In this document: positions 1 to 12,050 of the stretch, piece by piece
How positions within the stretch are numbered: position 1 is the stretch's first letter
Layout of the letters: the number at the start of each line of letters is the position of its first letter
Source: Monomorium pharaonis
Lineage: Eukaryota; Arthropoda; Insecta; Hymenoptera; Formicidae
Assembly: GCF_013373865.1 (NCBI RefSeq)
Contig: NC_050472.1
Span: forward strand, 22,911,136 to 22,975,135
Direction of reading: 5' to 3'
DNA: 64,000 bases
Position numbers and translations under genes: made by a program
The notes under the pieces: generated by a model
Seen by the model: the letters and a program-made list of their open reading frames with translations, nothing else
Databases searched by the model: none
Told to the model about the DNA's origin: nothing

Positions 1-2740
1 TATTTATTTTTAAGGTAAATACATGGTAAATATTAATTCTCTCAAAACATTATTGACAAGACTTGGTACTTGCTAGGAGTTTATTCTAGCCCATGCAGAA
101 AATTTAATTTTACAGAGCAAGCAACCCACACAGTGCAATGTGGCGTTTACCTCGCGTGACACACGCCGTTTCAACGAGCTACGCAATTATATTATGTATA
201 ACTATGAAGATTGTCATGAGCGCTGTTTAATGCAATATCCTATGAAATAATGTAATTATACTATAAACTGTTTCATCTTATAAACTGAAGAAGAGTGAAT
301 AGTCTGACAAATTCAAGTATTTAGTATGCCGATCTTTGTTTTTACTTGTTCTTTTAATTGTGCTTAAGAAAGCAAACAAATTTGCATGTCTTCGTATTTG
401 TCGAATGATACTAATATAAAATACTAATGCGAATACTTATATAGAATACCATTAAGATAAATTCGAAATAAAGATTTAAATATCAGTACAATTTTCAATA
501 AAGAAAGTCATGTTTCAGTTTTTGCGGATCAAAACTTAATTTATTTTCAATCAAAATGCATTATTATTTGAAGGAGACAAAATAATTTTGCAGACACCAA
601 ACTGTTATCTTTTCGTAAAAGAAATCGGCATATAAACGTAATGGTTTAGAGTTCATATATCTTGTTCTCAACTTTAGTTCCCGCGTGACACTATGTTTGA
701 CGGAAACGTTGTCGAAATACAGGGTTCCCGCTTAAATTCGTGATACCGCAGACACCGCATCGACCCTCTTTAGCAAAGGATGATAACCGAGACTTGTCTG
801 GCACTCGACCCATGTATAGACACATTAGTTCAGGGGGATAGCGTTACACACTTGGGGACATCTCACCATTCGGTCCCGCTGTGTTCTCACTTCAGCGAGG
901 AAATTCGCACATAGCGGGCTTGACTGCGGGATTTCTAACGACTGTTTACAAAGCGCACAAAGGCATAACGAAATAATTGTTTCGAGGCTAGTATGCACGA
1001 ATCGTTGAACGTGCGATTATTTTTCGATCAATAATTCTCACTTGTGTATAGGTTGAATACATATACGTACATATGTGCGTACAAAATGTGACTAAAACAA
1101 ATGTATACGTGAGAATTTCGATGAGATTTCCGCGTCCATGTTTTGAGGACCGATTCCGCGCGCAAATGTATTTGTGCATATTATTAATTTGCTTGAATGA
1201 AAATGTCGCAGAGAAATTGCCGGTATTGTCCAATAATATGCGTTGAAACTTTATACGGCACACATTGATGGTGAAATGTTTATTTTGCCGCTTGTTCAAT
1301 AATATAGATAAAATCGTTACTTTGAATTTAAATAGACATTAAGACAGAATTTTTTAAATTAAATTTGTAAACTTTATAACTTGCAAACTTTACATTTATG
1401 AGGGTATATGGGAGTAAGAATAATTAACGGTTAATAGTTTTTTATTATATGGTAAAATAATTTTTTATTTTATTTTGTAACATAAAAAAATTACAGATTT
1501 TATTTCTCAGAAAGTATTGATTATATTGCTATTTTAATCTGTCAAGTTTCAAGCCTTTTTTTAAACATTTAAGATTTAGCGTTTATGTGGGACGAGTGGT
1601 TAACGAGTAGATTCAAAGGTTCCGCGAAAATTTTAGTTCCGTAATTAATTTAAGAGCAAACGATGAAATTACTTTCTGTGGTGCGGTAGCCTGTAACGTT
1701 TTGAAACTCAATATCTTCGTTGAGCTTTGATGAGGCATCTTAAGAAATGTCTGTCAAGCTCGTAACCGTCAGTTCGTTAAATTATTATGAAAGAAAAGTA
1801 ATATTTAGAAAGCTATCTTTCGTATTAATAATTCTGTATTAAATATAATAAATTTATCAGATTTGAAATATGATGTATTTCGTCGTAATTATAAAAAATT
1901 CTTTTAACAATTGAATTATTATTAAAGAAATTTTCATATATAACAAGCAATACAAGTTATTACATTTATACTTTTTTTTGCAAAATCTAGGTAGTGAATT
2001 TATTGATTTAATGTCACAGTTCTTTTATAAAATATATAAATGTAGTTGTTAATGTAATAGCTATTTTTAGAATAATAAAATCAAAGTGTACTATTATCTT
2101 TTATTTGTATTTTAATTTTTTTAATCTGTTTATAATTATTTATTATTATATACTAAAAAATTACTTAATGTAAATATTAAAAATATTAATTACCTTATAT
2201 TATCTTCGTATGCAATAGTGCACAAATTATAATATAAATAATTTTCTTTGTAATTTTTATTAATATTTAGAAATGCAATTTCATTTTATTTATTACACAA
2301 TTCTGATAAATACATTAATTTAAAAAAAGCAGAATGAAAATAATTGTTTATCACAATAATGATAAGCTTGTATTAAATAAATACGCGTGTTTTCTACATG
2401 TTTTTACTAAATCTTAACATTTTGCTTTCAAATTAATATAACCATACAGGTTTTTTTCTTTGTACATTGTAATTATTGCTCTGTTTACTATCATAAAGCA
2501 ACAGTTTAAAATGAAACAAATATAAATAAATATATAAATTGTGAGAGAAATATGGAAATATAATATCTAAATATTCTCTTCAGAAATGGAGAAGAAAAAA
2601 GCGGAACGTTGAGAAAATCGTGAATAAAACGTTAATCTTATGACTGTTGAATAAATAGAAAATAATTTTTCTTTCGAGCACAACTTTTATTAGACGATAA
2701 TTCAAGCATGAAGACGTATTTGAATTTAATAAAAGTGCGC
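1..2740. other. AT-rich non-coding DNA with one GC-richer island
   Basis: Mostly AT-rich. Positions about 660-1310 form a moderately GC-rich unique island. No open frame resembles a protein, and no transposon ends are visible. Confidence 0.5.
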
Positions 2741-3078
2741 ACTTATATTCCCGCATAAACAACTTCGCTTATAATTTGACGCGTACACGAACCAATAATG
2801 AAGAAATTCAAAATACAGCCGTCGGATGTCTTATGCTTTCCAGCCACGTAAAGCCACCGTCTTGCATGCGTGAAGCCGCTTCTTTTCCTACATCTTCTGC
2901 AGTTTCGTCTCTTTCCTCTTTTCATTTTCATTTCTCCTTCGTGTCTCGTACATCTTCCTTCCTTTCCACGTTCCATTCCTCAGTCGCTGTTTTGCGTGAG
3001 CTCTTACATCGTTTTTTTCACATCCATGTTATTTATTCACGTATATTCTTCGATGTATTATAATTGGATGTACATATG

Positions 3079-3116
3079 ACACACACGCACACGCGCGCGC
3101 GCGCGCGCGCGCACAT
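3079..3116. repeat. (AC)n(GC)n alternating purine-pyrimidine tract
   Basis: Thirty-eight bases alternate strictly, with ACACACGCAC running into (CG)n. The tract is a strong Z-DNA candidate. Confidence 0.95.
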
Positions 3117-3516
3117 CGTCATAGAAATTGCCACAGAACTCAGTTCTCATTTATAATAGCAATCATACTTTTATCGATTTTCATATTGTGTGTTTTTCTT
3201 CTGCTCTTCATTCACATACATATCCTAGTCCTATACGTCTACTTTATCCTAGACACGTATGTACAACATACATATTATACATACTATCGAAAAGGTAGTC
3301 TTAAAAGTCACACTTTCATTCACGGCCACGATTCCATCTTTTAGCCACCATGTCATGTGCTTTTTCTTTTTCATATACATGTACAGAGATAAACATACAC
3401 ACCCACGCTATTCTATATACGTGTGCGATTTATTCTATATGCATGTACATACATATACTACTGTAAAGATAGCCTCGGAAGCCTTCCAAGCAAAATTTTT
3501 TCTTTTTTCTCGACAA

Positions 3517-3533
3517 TCTCTCTCTCTCTCTCT
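3517..3533. repeat. (CT)n microsatellite
   Basis: A short CT run inside a pyrimidine-rich stretch. Confidence 0.9.
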
Positions 3534-4140
3534 TTCTTTGTCCTTCCTTCACGGATGAAAGAGGAATAAAACGGAAAAGGAGGGTTTCCGACTGCGCTAT
3601 TTTAGAGTCAACGCGGCACCCAGCCTGAACAAGCCGACTATATGTGTGGAAGATTACCTTATTTGTTACGTCTTTCTAACAAACCACAAACATCTACTGT
3701 GGGTGGAAATGGCGGAAGAGTGGAAAGGACACTCTAGGGAACCCTTGTCCCGACTTGGCGGGAACAATAGCAGCGAAGAATTTCGTGAATTGATGTAAAT
3801 TGCATCTTCATAAAGCTCTGTAGCATTAATGAATTATTATGTTAAATATTTGCAAATCTTACTCACCGTATCAATGAATTAAGAAAATAATTCAAGCAAT
3901 TCAAATGTATTATATAATTTTTTTTTTAATAATTAAATATTGTTTTAAAAAACATCACTTCTTTTTAACATTTAATTTAATTTCTTTGCATATACTTACA
4001 GTTTTTTAAATGTCAAATACACATATTAAGACAATCATTAAAAATGATTAAATCTGTTCGTTTTTTATTTTGTATATGATCACGTAGGATTTTTTAAATG
4101 TTAGTATTTCCTGACAATTCGATAAATAAGTATAAAGTGC

Positions 4141-4880
4141 GATTTTCACGGTGTTTCATCCTTTTCGCGCGCCGTCCCTTTTCTGAGAATAACACGTGAG
4201 GAAAAGGAGCTCTCGGGATTGAAATCGGGAGCGGTTATAAGGAAAGGGATAAAGGTTCACGCGGTCCACACCGATTCCGCTAGACGTGTCAAAGTGAATC
4301 TCTCGCAGCTTGTACGGGGATTTCCGGAACGATCGATCTGTCTCCGGAGATATATCCAGGAAATGAAATTTCTAGAACGGAGTCCTGGGACGACTCCGCA
4401 AGGGCAAGGCGCCGTGCATGGGGATGTGCTTATCGTGAACGGTCAGCTCCTAAGCCTATCACGGGGTCGACATCCCTTTTCGTCAGCGTGGCGGACATTG
4501 ACGGAGGAGATCAGACAGAGGTGACAGGGTTCAGGGTGATAATTGTACCACATATTACACAGGATTATCAAAAGATTAACATCGAATTTTATAATCTACT
4601 CTCACGGAGCGTTGAATCTAATTTTATCAATGTCGACGTGAGGGATTTTCTTCGAATCTGTGACACTTATCAAAGGAAACAAAATAGGATTTCAGCTATC
4701 AGTTTTACATAAAATAGGCGAACGTCAATATTTGAGGACATTGTTCAATTGTATGGTTCTCGACACGCACAAACGTTATCAAAATTATCTAGTTCATTCA
4801 ATCATTTACGGACTTGGCGCGCCTATAAGTGCGCCTTATCGGTCTGCTGTCAGAACTGTCGAGATAACGTAAATATCTGA
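4141..4880. other. CpG-rich island, function unknown
   Basis: Unique GC-richer sequence. A 101-codon open frame (4219-4524, +) runs through it but shows no recognisable domain and is not bounded by convincing splice sites. It may be regulatory DNA or an untranslated exon. Confidence 0.3.
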
Positions 4881-5560
4881 AAAATCGTTTGCCGTTAATA
4901 TTTAACCCAACCATATCTTACTCATACATAATTTACATTGAATTTTTGGAACACATACATTTATTTCTGTCGCAGAAATCATACTTATTATTACGTACAG
5001 AATTTGTGATTGCTTCTACAGATTTATGTCGATATCAGGATACTTGATACATACACTTGATGCGAATTTGCTATTAAAATACATGAAAACTAATTGTTAA
5101 TTTTATACAGATGTATCTCAATAGCCATAATAAAATATTACATTCCACAATATACGCTACTATAATTTCCGTGATATTTTATAGTGTTTTGACAAACGAG
5201 TAATGTCATTTCCTATGTGTCACAACGCAAGTTTGTTATTAATAAACACCTGCATGTCAAAGAGTACGACATGCAGACACTTTTAGGGCATAAACATCCC
5301 TTCTGATTAATTTCTTATACCTGGGGTAATTTTATCATAATTTTTGTATAAGACATAATTATGGAAATATGTTTTAAAATCTGAATAACAAAGAAACGTC
5401 TTAGACGCATTAGTACATCATATAATATCTTCCTTCGTTATGTTTTCATTTTCCTAGGCTTTACTATTTTAAATAATACAAAGAAAATGAGAACGCATAA
5501 TGCATCTGGACGACCACATCAATTATTACACGAGGCAAGTCTTAAATATTTTAGCGACAT
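4881..5560. other. AT-rich non-coding DNA
   Basis: Nothing recognised. Confidence 0.5.
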
Positions 5561-5597
5561 CGTCATAATGCGCAATCACAGATGAAAATCTAAATCG

Positions 5598-5616
5598 CGT
5601 GTACGTCGCGTACACG
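5598..5616. repeat. Hairpin CGTGTACG-TCG-CGTACACG
   Basis: Perfect 8-bp arms around a 3-nt loop. Confidence 0.85.
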
Positions 5617-5740
5617 GGGATACGTTAGTGTGTACTGTAATTAAACGGAGCGAGGGTATGACATTAACCTTTTAACGTTGGAGCAAAGAATATATATTTC
5701 TCTGTCATTGGACCGACGTTTTACGCAACGCGTCGACGCA

Positions 5741-5757
5741 GGGGGGGTGGGAGAGGG
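5741..5757 (+). other. G-quadruplex motif
   Basis: Four G3 tracts with loops of 1, 1 and 3 nt (GGGGGGGTGGGAGAGGG) meet the standard G4 pattern on the plus strand. Confidence 0.7.
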
Positions 5758-6340
5758 TGCGACTTCATCGTCATCCCTCGACGGGGGAGCGGAGTTTGAA
5801 AAAGACCGTGCGGCAATCTTGCGCGACGTTTAATCACGTTAATGGGCAAAAAGCGTTATCGCTGGCATGCAAAGCAGCTCGCCCCGTCTGAAACCCGGCT
5901 TCCGGTTTATCAGGGACTGTCTGCCTGTCACGCGACCAAATGTACAACGGGGCGACGCGTGTCGCGTGACTACCGCAGCGCGCACTTACCTCATTATGAG
6001 GGCCGATGCGAGCCCGCACGCATTATATTAATGAAACTTGAATTAAGCTGATTGCGTTCCTTCCACCCGGTCCGTTCCGCTTCGTCAATGGGTACCACGG
6101 ATTGCGTTATCACCGACGCGCCGACGCCGCGTTAATTATGCTGGTTTTATCTCGTGAATCGTGCGAGGCCCCGCACACGCGCTTCGACGTATCCCATTGA
6201 TTTTGCCACTCGCCACGTAAACCAATCCTCTGTTCATCTCGCAACAATTATATACTGCTGACACGTAATAAACTGCGGTCCTTCGGGTCGTGTTACATGT
6301 TGTTGCTTGTAATTATGACGTGAATTATATTGGGCAATTA

Positions 6341-7110
6341 TCAGATTTTTCTTTTTATGCATCGGTAAAAAGTTATCTTTTAAAAAGAATATAATAATTA
6401 TTTTACAGATATAATAATTATTTTACTTTAGAAGGATATATTAGAATCAATAAGCTTTTTTACAAATTTAACTCTTATAGTACAAAAACATAAATATATG
6501 TCTAATTAAGTTCCATGAAAATTTCTCAAAATTTGAAAGATAATTAAATTACACTACTTTATTTTTTTTTTTTAATAAAATAAAGTGCAACAAACATTTG
6601 TTCTAGAAACGTAAAAGTATGAATTTTTTAAACTTTTTTAAACCACTTTACATAATTTAAAAAGTGATCGAATACTATATTAAAGTACTATCTTTCACAT
6701 TATACTATAAAGGTTAATATAATTAATGTTATACATGTTTTTAGTGTGTTAATGGTTAAAATTAGACATGTGTGTATATATATATATATATAATTTTCTC
6801 GTTTTAATATAAAAAGTTTTAAAAACATTTAAAAATTTAATTAGCATTTTTTAACGATAGGTACAAGAAATTCTCATTTTATCTAAAGGAAGAGTGTTTT
6901 AGAGTGATTTTTCAATAAAAGTGATAGCAGAGATATTAAATTGCACATGTGCATTAGCAGGCACAATGTAATTCGGCAAATTCGTCAAATAATCTGTGCG
7001 ATCGAGTACAGTGAAATGGTTTTCATTTCATGCAAAATGCCAAATCCAATTTTGCACGTACTTAAAACAATATTTACTTGATAAAATAATTCTGTTTAAA
7101 AATATACGGC
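6341..7110. other. AT-rich non-coding DNA with small repeats
   Basis: It contains a 20-bp-period duplication of ATATAATAATTATTTTAC (6389-6426) and a TG/TA run (6771-6792). No gene is seen. Confidence 0.55.
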
Positions 7111-7125
7111 AAATATTCATATAAA

Positions 7126-7175
7126 AGGTCAACCCTTTCAAAGGTCAATGGCCTTTACATACGTTATCAAGGTCA
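7126..7175 (+). promoter_or_regulatory. Cluster of three nuclear-receptor half-sites
   Basis: AGGTCA occurs at 7126-7131, 7142-7147 and 7170-7175, all in the same orientation. The last lies in TCAAGGTCA, the extended half-site bound by FTZ-F1 and ERR-type receptors; the middle is CAAAGGTCA, an HNF4-like half. Occupancy is inferred from motif only. Confidence 0.35.
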
Positions 7176-8480
7176 CTCTTCTGAGTGGAACAATACAAGC
7201 GTGGACGTTGTTTCGCCCCGTAAGCAGAGGAAATGAGGATAAAGCTCACTTTGTGTGGAAAGTCGGAAACCCATGCGATAAAGTTGAAAATATAGAATTA
7301 AATTCATATTTATATTGCAATCTTTTTTAAATTATAATTTTTTAACAAAGCATGAACGACATAATCCTCCATCAATTATTCATACGCTGTGATATTTGCG
7401 TATTAAATGGAGATGACAGTTCTTTGTCAAGCATTCTGTAAATTTGAAGATAGTTGCAAATGGTTCACTACACCTGCGGGAGCCATTAGGTCTTCGTGGT
7501 CTCAGAGAAGCTCGACTTCTCGAAGTGCTTTCGGGAAAATCTTCGAAGCAAATCACCCACATCACGGCGGGCAAGTTTCAACCTCGTCCCCTCGTCCTCC
7601 GATATAACGCCCTAATGTCCATTATTAAGTTAACCGATCCGCGTTATTGTTCGCCCCTCGACTCGCCTAATACCCACTTATCCAGCTCGAAGGGGCGGCG
7701 AGTCTTCGAGGTGCCTGCGCTTTCAGGAACTCTGTGGTGGAGCCACGAAGAGCTTACCGGACCGAGAGAATAGAAACTGGGACACACAGGTGATCCCTGG
7801 TGGTTTCCCTTGATTTTCGAAGCGAACACGCGCGCGGCTCACACGAGAGGCGTACAAATTACGAAATTACCGCTGTATCAGCCCAACTACTGCTACGAGA
7901 TACTTGGCAGCGAATTACCGTGCTGCCTCTATCCGCACTGGCGATAAAATTTAAACCAGATTTTACACGTTGATATAGTTTCGATTTGAATGCTATACAG
8001 CTGGAAGAAACTATGACAAAAAAACGTAGCAATAAGTCATTTGAATGTACAAATTTAACCTCTCTTATAATAATTTGTTACTAAATAAATTTATTCAATT
8101 TTAATATTATCTTAGATATTATAGAAAGTTTATTTAATAGTAGCAAATAAGTTCTTTTCTTGTGAAAATTAAAATCAAGACAAACGTATAGAATTAATTA
8201 ATATTGAAGTTTGCCAGATCTATAATATAAACTTTGCCAGAAAGAATATTATATGTAATTTTGATTAAATAAAAATTTAGAGTTTGTAATACGTAAAGAA
8301 TTAAGAATTACGATAATTGATATGATAAACGTGTAAGCGATAATAGCCAAAAGACTGATATTTGTGACGATGTGAATTCTATTAACGTCACCATGGATAG
8401 AAAGTTGGTACGTTAGAATCTGATATATAAAAAAAAAATACAAAGGTTATATAAATTGTCATATATCAGTGCTAGGATAA
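7176..8480. other. GC-richer island then AT-rich DNA
   Basis: Positions about 7400-7960 are GC-richer with several overlapping frames of 60-109 codons on both strands, none recognisable. About 7960-8480 is AT-rich. Confidence 0.4.
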
Positions 8481-9320
8481 CGGAGGGATAAAAGAGAAGA
8501 GAGTGAGAGGAATGATCTGTAATGTCAGAGATATTTTAAATTTTTCGTAGCGGCATACCGCCGCGTCTGTGCGCATCGCAAACGTCCGTTTCTTTGGATA
8601 ACCCGCTTAGTGATTTACGCAACTATAAATTCTAACGATCGCCCTACATTCCGGCGATTGTGAACCATCGGCAAGGACCCGGGATAAAGGGCGTCGGAAA
8701 CTGCTTTTATTAGCCCGCGCGATATTCCAATTATTTCAGCGGTTCCGCCTTCGATAAAGAACTTTGCTGCAAACCAACGCTGAAATGATTTAAAATGTAT
8801 CAGTCTACGCTTCATGTAATGATACGGACACGTATCCCAACAATATATAACAAAGCGCACTGAAAAGTGATGTTGCAATTACAGCAAAAGTCATCCGAGT
8901 GTGAGAAATATAGAGATAGATAAATGATACAGCAAATGCTGTGATGTTGCTTATGTGTTACACTTAATTAATAAATCACGGAGGCAGAATTTATATATCT
9001 GAACTGTGAAACACAGAAAGAAAGTTTTCCTGGGCGCCTATCCATGTCAAAGCTAATCATATTTGCTTGGCAATACATAGGATTTAAATTTTGCAGAAGA
9101 TGTTGCTAAAACTTTGCTGCTAACTCTACATGTGACAATCCATATTCTAACGAGATATAGAAAAATTTGCAATAAATTTTGGTTGCGGCACTTAGAAATC
9201 CACCTACATCGGCAAAACCCTCTTTTTTTTTTACTACGAGATATAAAAGTGAGCACCGTAAAAAACTTTGTTAAAAAAGAAATAAATCTGATAACTTCAA
9301 AAAGTAAAGTGATGCGTCCA
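8481..9320. other. Island with candidate regulatory character
   Basis: About 8540-8880 is unique and CpG-containing. The rest is AT-rich. No gene is recognised. Confidence 0.35.
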
Positions 9321-9765
9321 GAGATACGTAGCTCCAAAATATATTTCGTCCGCCTGGCTCGTCCGTCGTCTACGCGTCCACGGTGAGCTGCGGGTGAAGC
9401 GATTACATTTTATTGCGTGTCTACGTCGCGGTCACGTACAAAATGACAATTTAGATAGTTCTCGCGTATAGACCATTGTTGTTCAAATGGTCGGTACATA
9501 ACCGGCACATACAAAGGAAACGTGATGTTGCGCCAGGCGGCCTTCCGAAGTGCGCGAAGCTATACAACTCTGGGGACCCCCACGGGGGCTGTGTAGAATG
9601 TTTGCGCAGAATGCTCCGCGAAGCACACAAAACGCGGCGGTTGGGGGATCCGCGTGCGGTAGGCAATCGATCGACACTGATACGATTTACGATAGTCCAC
9701 GGAGTGCGGGCGACGTTTCCCCTTAACGTTGCGCGCGACAAATTGGGAAGAAGAGGCTTATCGTT

Positions 9766-9844
<79 letters not shown>

Positions 9845-10340
9845 ATGCCGTCGTTGTCGTCGCCGCCGCCGCGACGACATAATGGAATTATTCGTCGTGT
9901 TTCCAATCGCGCCGGTGCCGGCGCAGCTCGCGCCTGTTTCCGGTTCCCGGCTTCCCCCTAGGAGGAGCTTTGCACGTCGGCAGGCGCGGATATAACGCCG
10001 CTGTACGCGGGTTTCCCCGCGCTCATTGAGAATTGCTTTATCGACTACTTACGTCGCGATCGCTCCCAGGGAAAGCGTTCCGCGAGCGTTTCCCGTAGAA
10101 GCCAGGCGCAATAAATATAACCGTAAAACCCGTACCGTAAAATCCAACTCGACGTTATGTGTGTATACATGTACGTACGCTATTCCCTTCGTGCATACGT
10201 ATACGCGCATACCCTGACGATTTTGCACGCCCACACACGAGTTCGGCTATTGGCACGTACGACGAGAAAATACTGCGAGGAGAGCCTAACGCGAACACGT
10301 CTCTACATGTGTATCGGATAGTTCTTTAAAGTATTGCGCG
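9321..10340. other. CpG-rich island around a GTC microsatellite
   Basis: A GC-rich unique block in which long frames exist on both strands (161 codons plus, 151 minus) only because the GTC repeat has no stop in any frame. No domain is seen on either strand. It could be a promoter or first-exon region. Confidence 0.35.
9769..9840. repeat. (GTC)24 trinucleotide microsatellite
   Basis: Twenty-four uninterrupted GTC units, continuing as imperfect GCC/GTC triplets to about 9878. The six frames read poly-Ser, poly-Arg, poly-Val, poly-Asp, poly-Thr or poly-Arg-type runs. Confidence 0.97.
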
Positions 10341-11150
10341 CTATTTCGACTCTGTATTGTAGTAGATTTGCGGCAGTAAACAAACAACTGAATCGGGAAC
10401 CGCCAATGCGTCATAACTACTGTCCATTGTACTGAGTACAGTAGTTACTATTTGTATTTGTCATACAGCGCTAGTTGATTAAATGTCGCAATAATGGATT
10501 GCGTGGATATTGTCATACGAAGGAACCTGAAGACAAAAACATTGTTTCGTTACTGGAGCCTAATGATATAATGCCGACTTTTAATTTAGTAAATATAAAG
10601 CAATGATTAATATCAGTATTGATGCGATTACCCAAATAATTTAAACATTAAGAAATTATGTTAAAACATAATTTCCCAATAAAAAATTAATTTGTGTAGT
10701 CCTTTTGGTACTGGCGAAGCGTTGGTGTAGACGGTCGAAAAACGATAAGATTCCACAGAAAGTTCGACTGTTTTATTCTAGGCGTTACGAATGAACGATC
10801 GTAAGCTGTCTATTGCTCGGACAGATTGATGGAATGGTTGTACGGTCCATCAGTGGCAAGTGATACAATAAAACATGACGAACACGATTAACATGACCTA
10901 AAGGTATATAGATCACTGTCCAATCAAATGACCATCACGCTATCGTACGTACAATTTATGTGCATATTCACAAATAAGTTAGAAGCTCACTTATATAGTT
11001 TTTCTTTTTTTGTAAATTATGGACTTCGATATTTATTACAGTTATAAATATAAAGATTCTTGATATTTTTATTGATTTTAAAGAGAATTCTGAGCAATTT
11101 ATTTTTTCATTGCAAAAAACATATTAAACCAGTCAGCAAGTAACAGAGAC
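10341..11150. other. Non-coding DNA, increasingly AT-rich
   Basis: It contains the hairpin at 10414-10447. No gene is seen. Confidence 0.5.
10414..10447. repeat. 10-bp-arm hairpin
   Basis: TAACTACTGT (10414-10423) and ACAGTAGTTA (10438-10447) are perfectly complementary across a 14-nt loop. The stem is too short for a microRNA precursor. Confidence 0.8.
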
Positions 11151-12050
11151 AAATAAATTTCAATGCCGGTATCATAGTTAAATTCCGTCGTATGATCGTT
11201 TCAAAGAATCGAAAATTCTAGTAAAACCAAAGTCCGTAGAAACGAACATAAAATGGTTTGGTCACGTGCGTGAGAACGCTTGTCGTTGAAAATTCTTTTT
11301 TTCTTTTCACTCTTTTACTGTTTCAATGGCCCATTGTCCGGCGCTATTCCGTTAGGTTACCTCAAACGTATCCGCGGGTGTTAGGCGAGGAAAGACGTCG
11401 TCGTTTGTGATCGTCTGGATTTACTAACACGCGTTTAACAGCATTTGCGATTACACGCCAATTATTAAACGCTCATTTACACAAAATTGCGCGGCTCTTG
11501 TCAAAGTGTTACGCTCATTACTATATTTCTATTGTTCCCGTTGATAATATCCTATCAAGAGGACCGTTCCTTCAAAAGAACCTTACTTTAATTAAGCTAA
11601 TTGCGTAGTATCGTTATTATACGGTTTGCTCAAACTGTCCTGTAAGCTGCGCCATTTACATTATTTTAATGATACTATTTTAATGGACTGATTTGTATGA
11701 TTATATTATTTGAAAGACGGATGAAATTGCAAAATGTCTCACAGTGCGTAGCTCGATATTTTTCAGGAAAAAGAAAGAAAAAAAAGATTTCTCATAATTT
11801 AATAATTCCTAATTGTACATGATATGTACTAATAAAATAAAATGCTTGCTTCCAATAATTTTTCTCAAAAAAGAAGAAAGCATAAAGCTATAAGATAAAA
11901 TAAAACGGATAAACGTGTTACGCTTTATTTGATGGTTTAAACAGCATCAGCAAGTCAAACTGAATTTAAATCTACAAATTAATTTCAGATTAATATGTTT
12001 GGAAGTTCAAAGTGTATTCAGTACACAGTTTATTAAACATAGCAATTAAC
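11151..12050. other. Island then AT-rich DNA
   Basis: About 11150-11680 is GC-richer unique DNA with homeodomain-like TTAATTAAGCTAATTG; the rest is AT-rich. No gene is seen. Confidence 0.35.

Larger units (their letters stand above)
2741..4140. other. Pyrimidine-rich stretch with microsatellites
   Basis: The plus strand is C/T-rich from about 2880 to 3560, so several overlapping serine/leucine-rich frames arise by composition. The right third is AT-rich. No gene is recognised. Confidence 0.5.
5561..6340. other. CpG-rich island, candidate cis-regulatory region
   Basis: A GC-rich unique block holds a hairpin (5598-5616), a G-quadruplex motif (5741-5757) and homeodomain-type TTAAT/TAATTA cores among CpGs (5820-6330). 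Open frames here are short and overlap on both strands. Enhancer identity is inference. Confidence 0.3.

Noticed and set aside
1585..1625. tRNA-like GAGTGGTTAACGAG segment
   Set aside because: It partly matches an A box, but no B box (GGTTCGANTCC) follows at the right distance and no cloverleaf forms.
9451..9961. Long frames on both strands with poly-Asp, poly-Ser or poly-Arg
   Set aside because: Their length comes from the GTC microsatellite, which is free of stops in all frames; no domains flank it.
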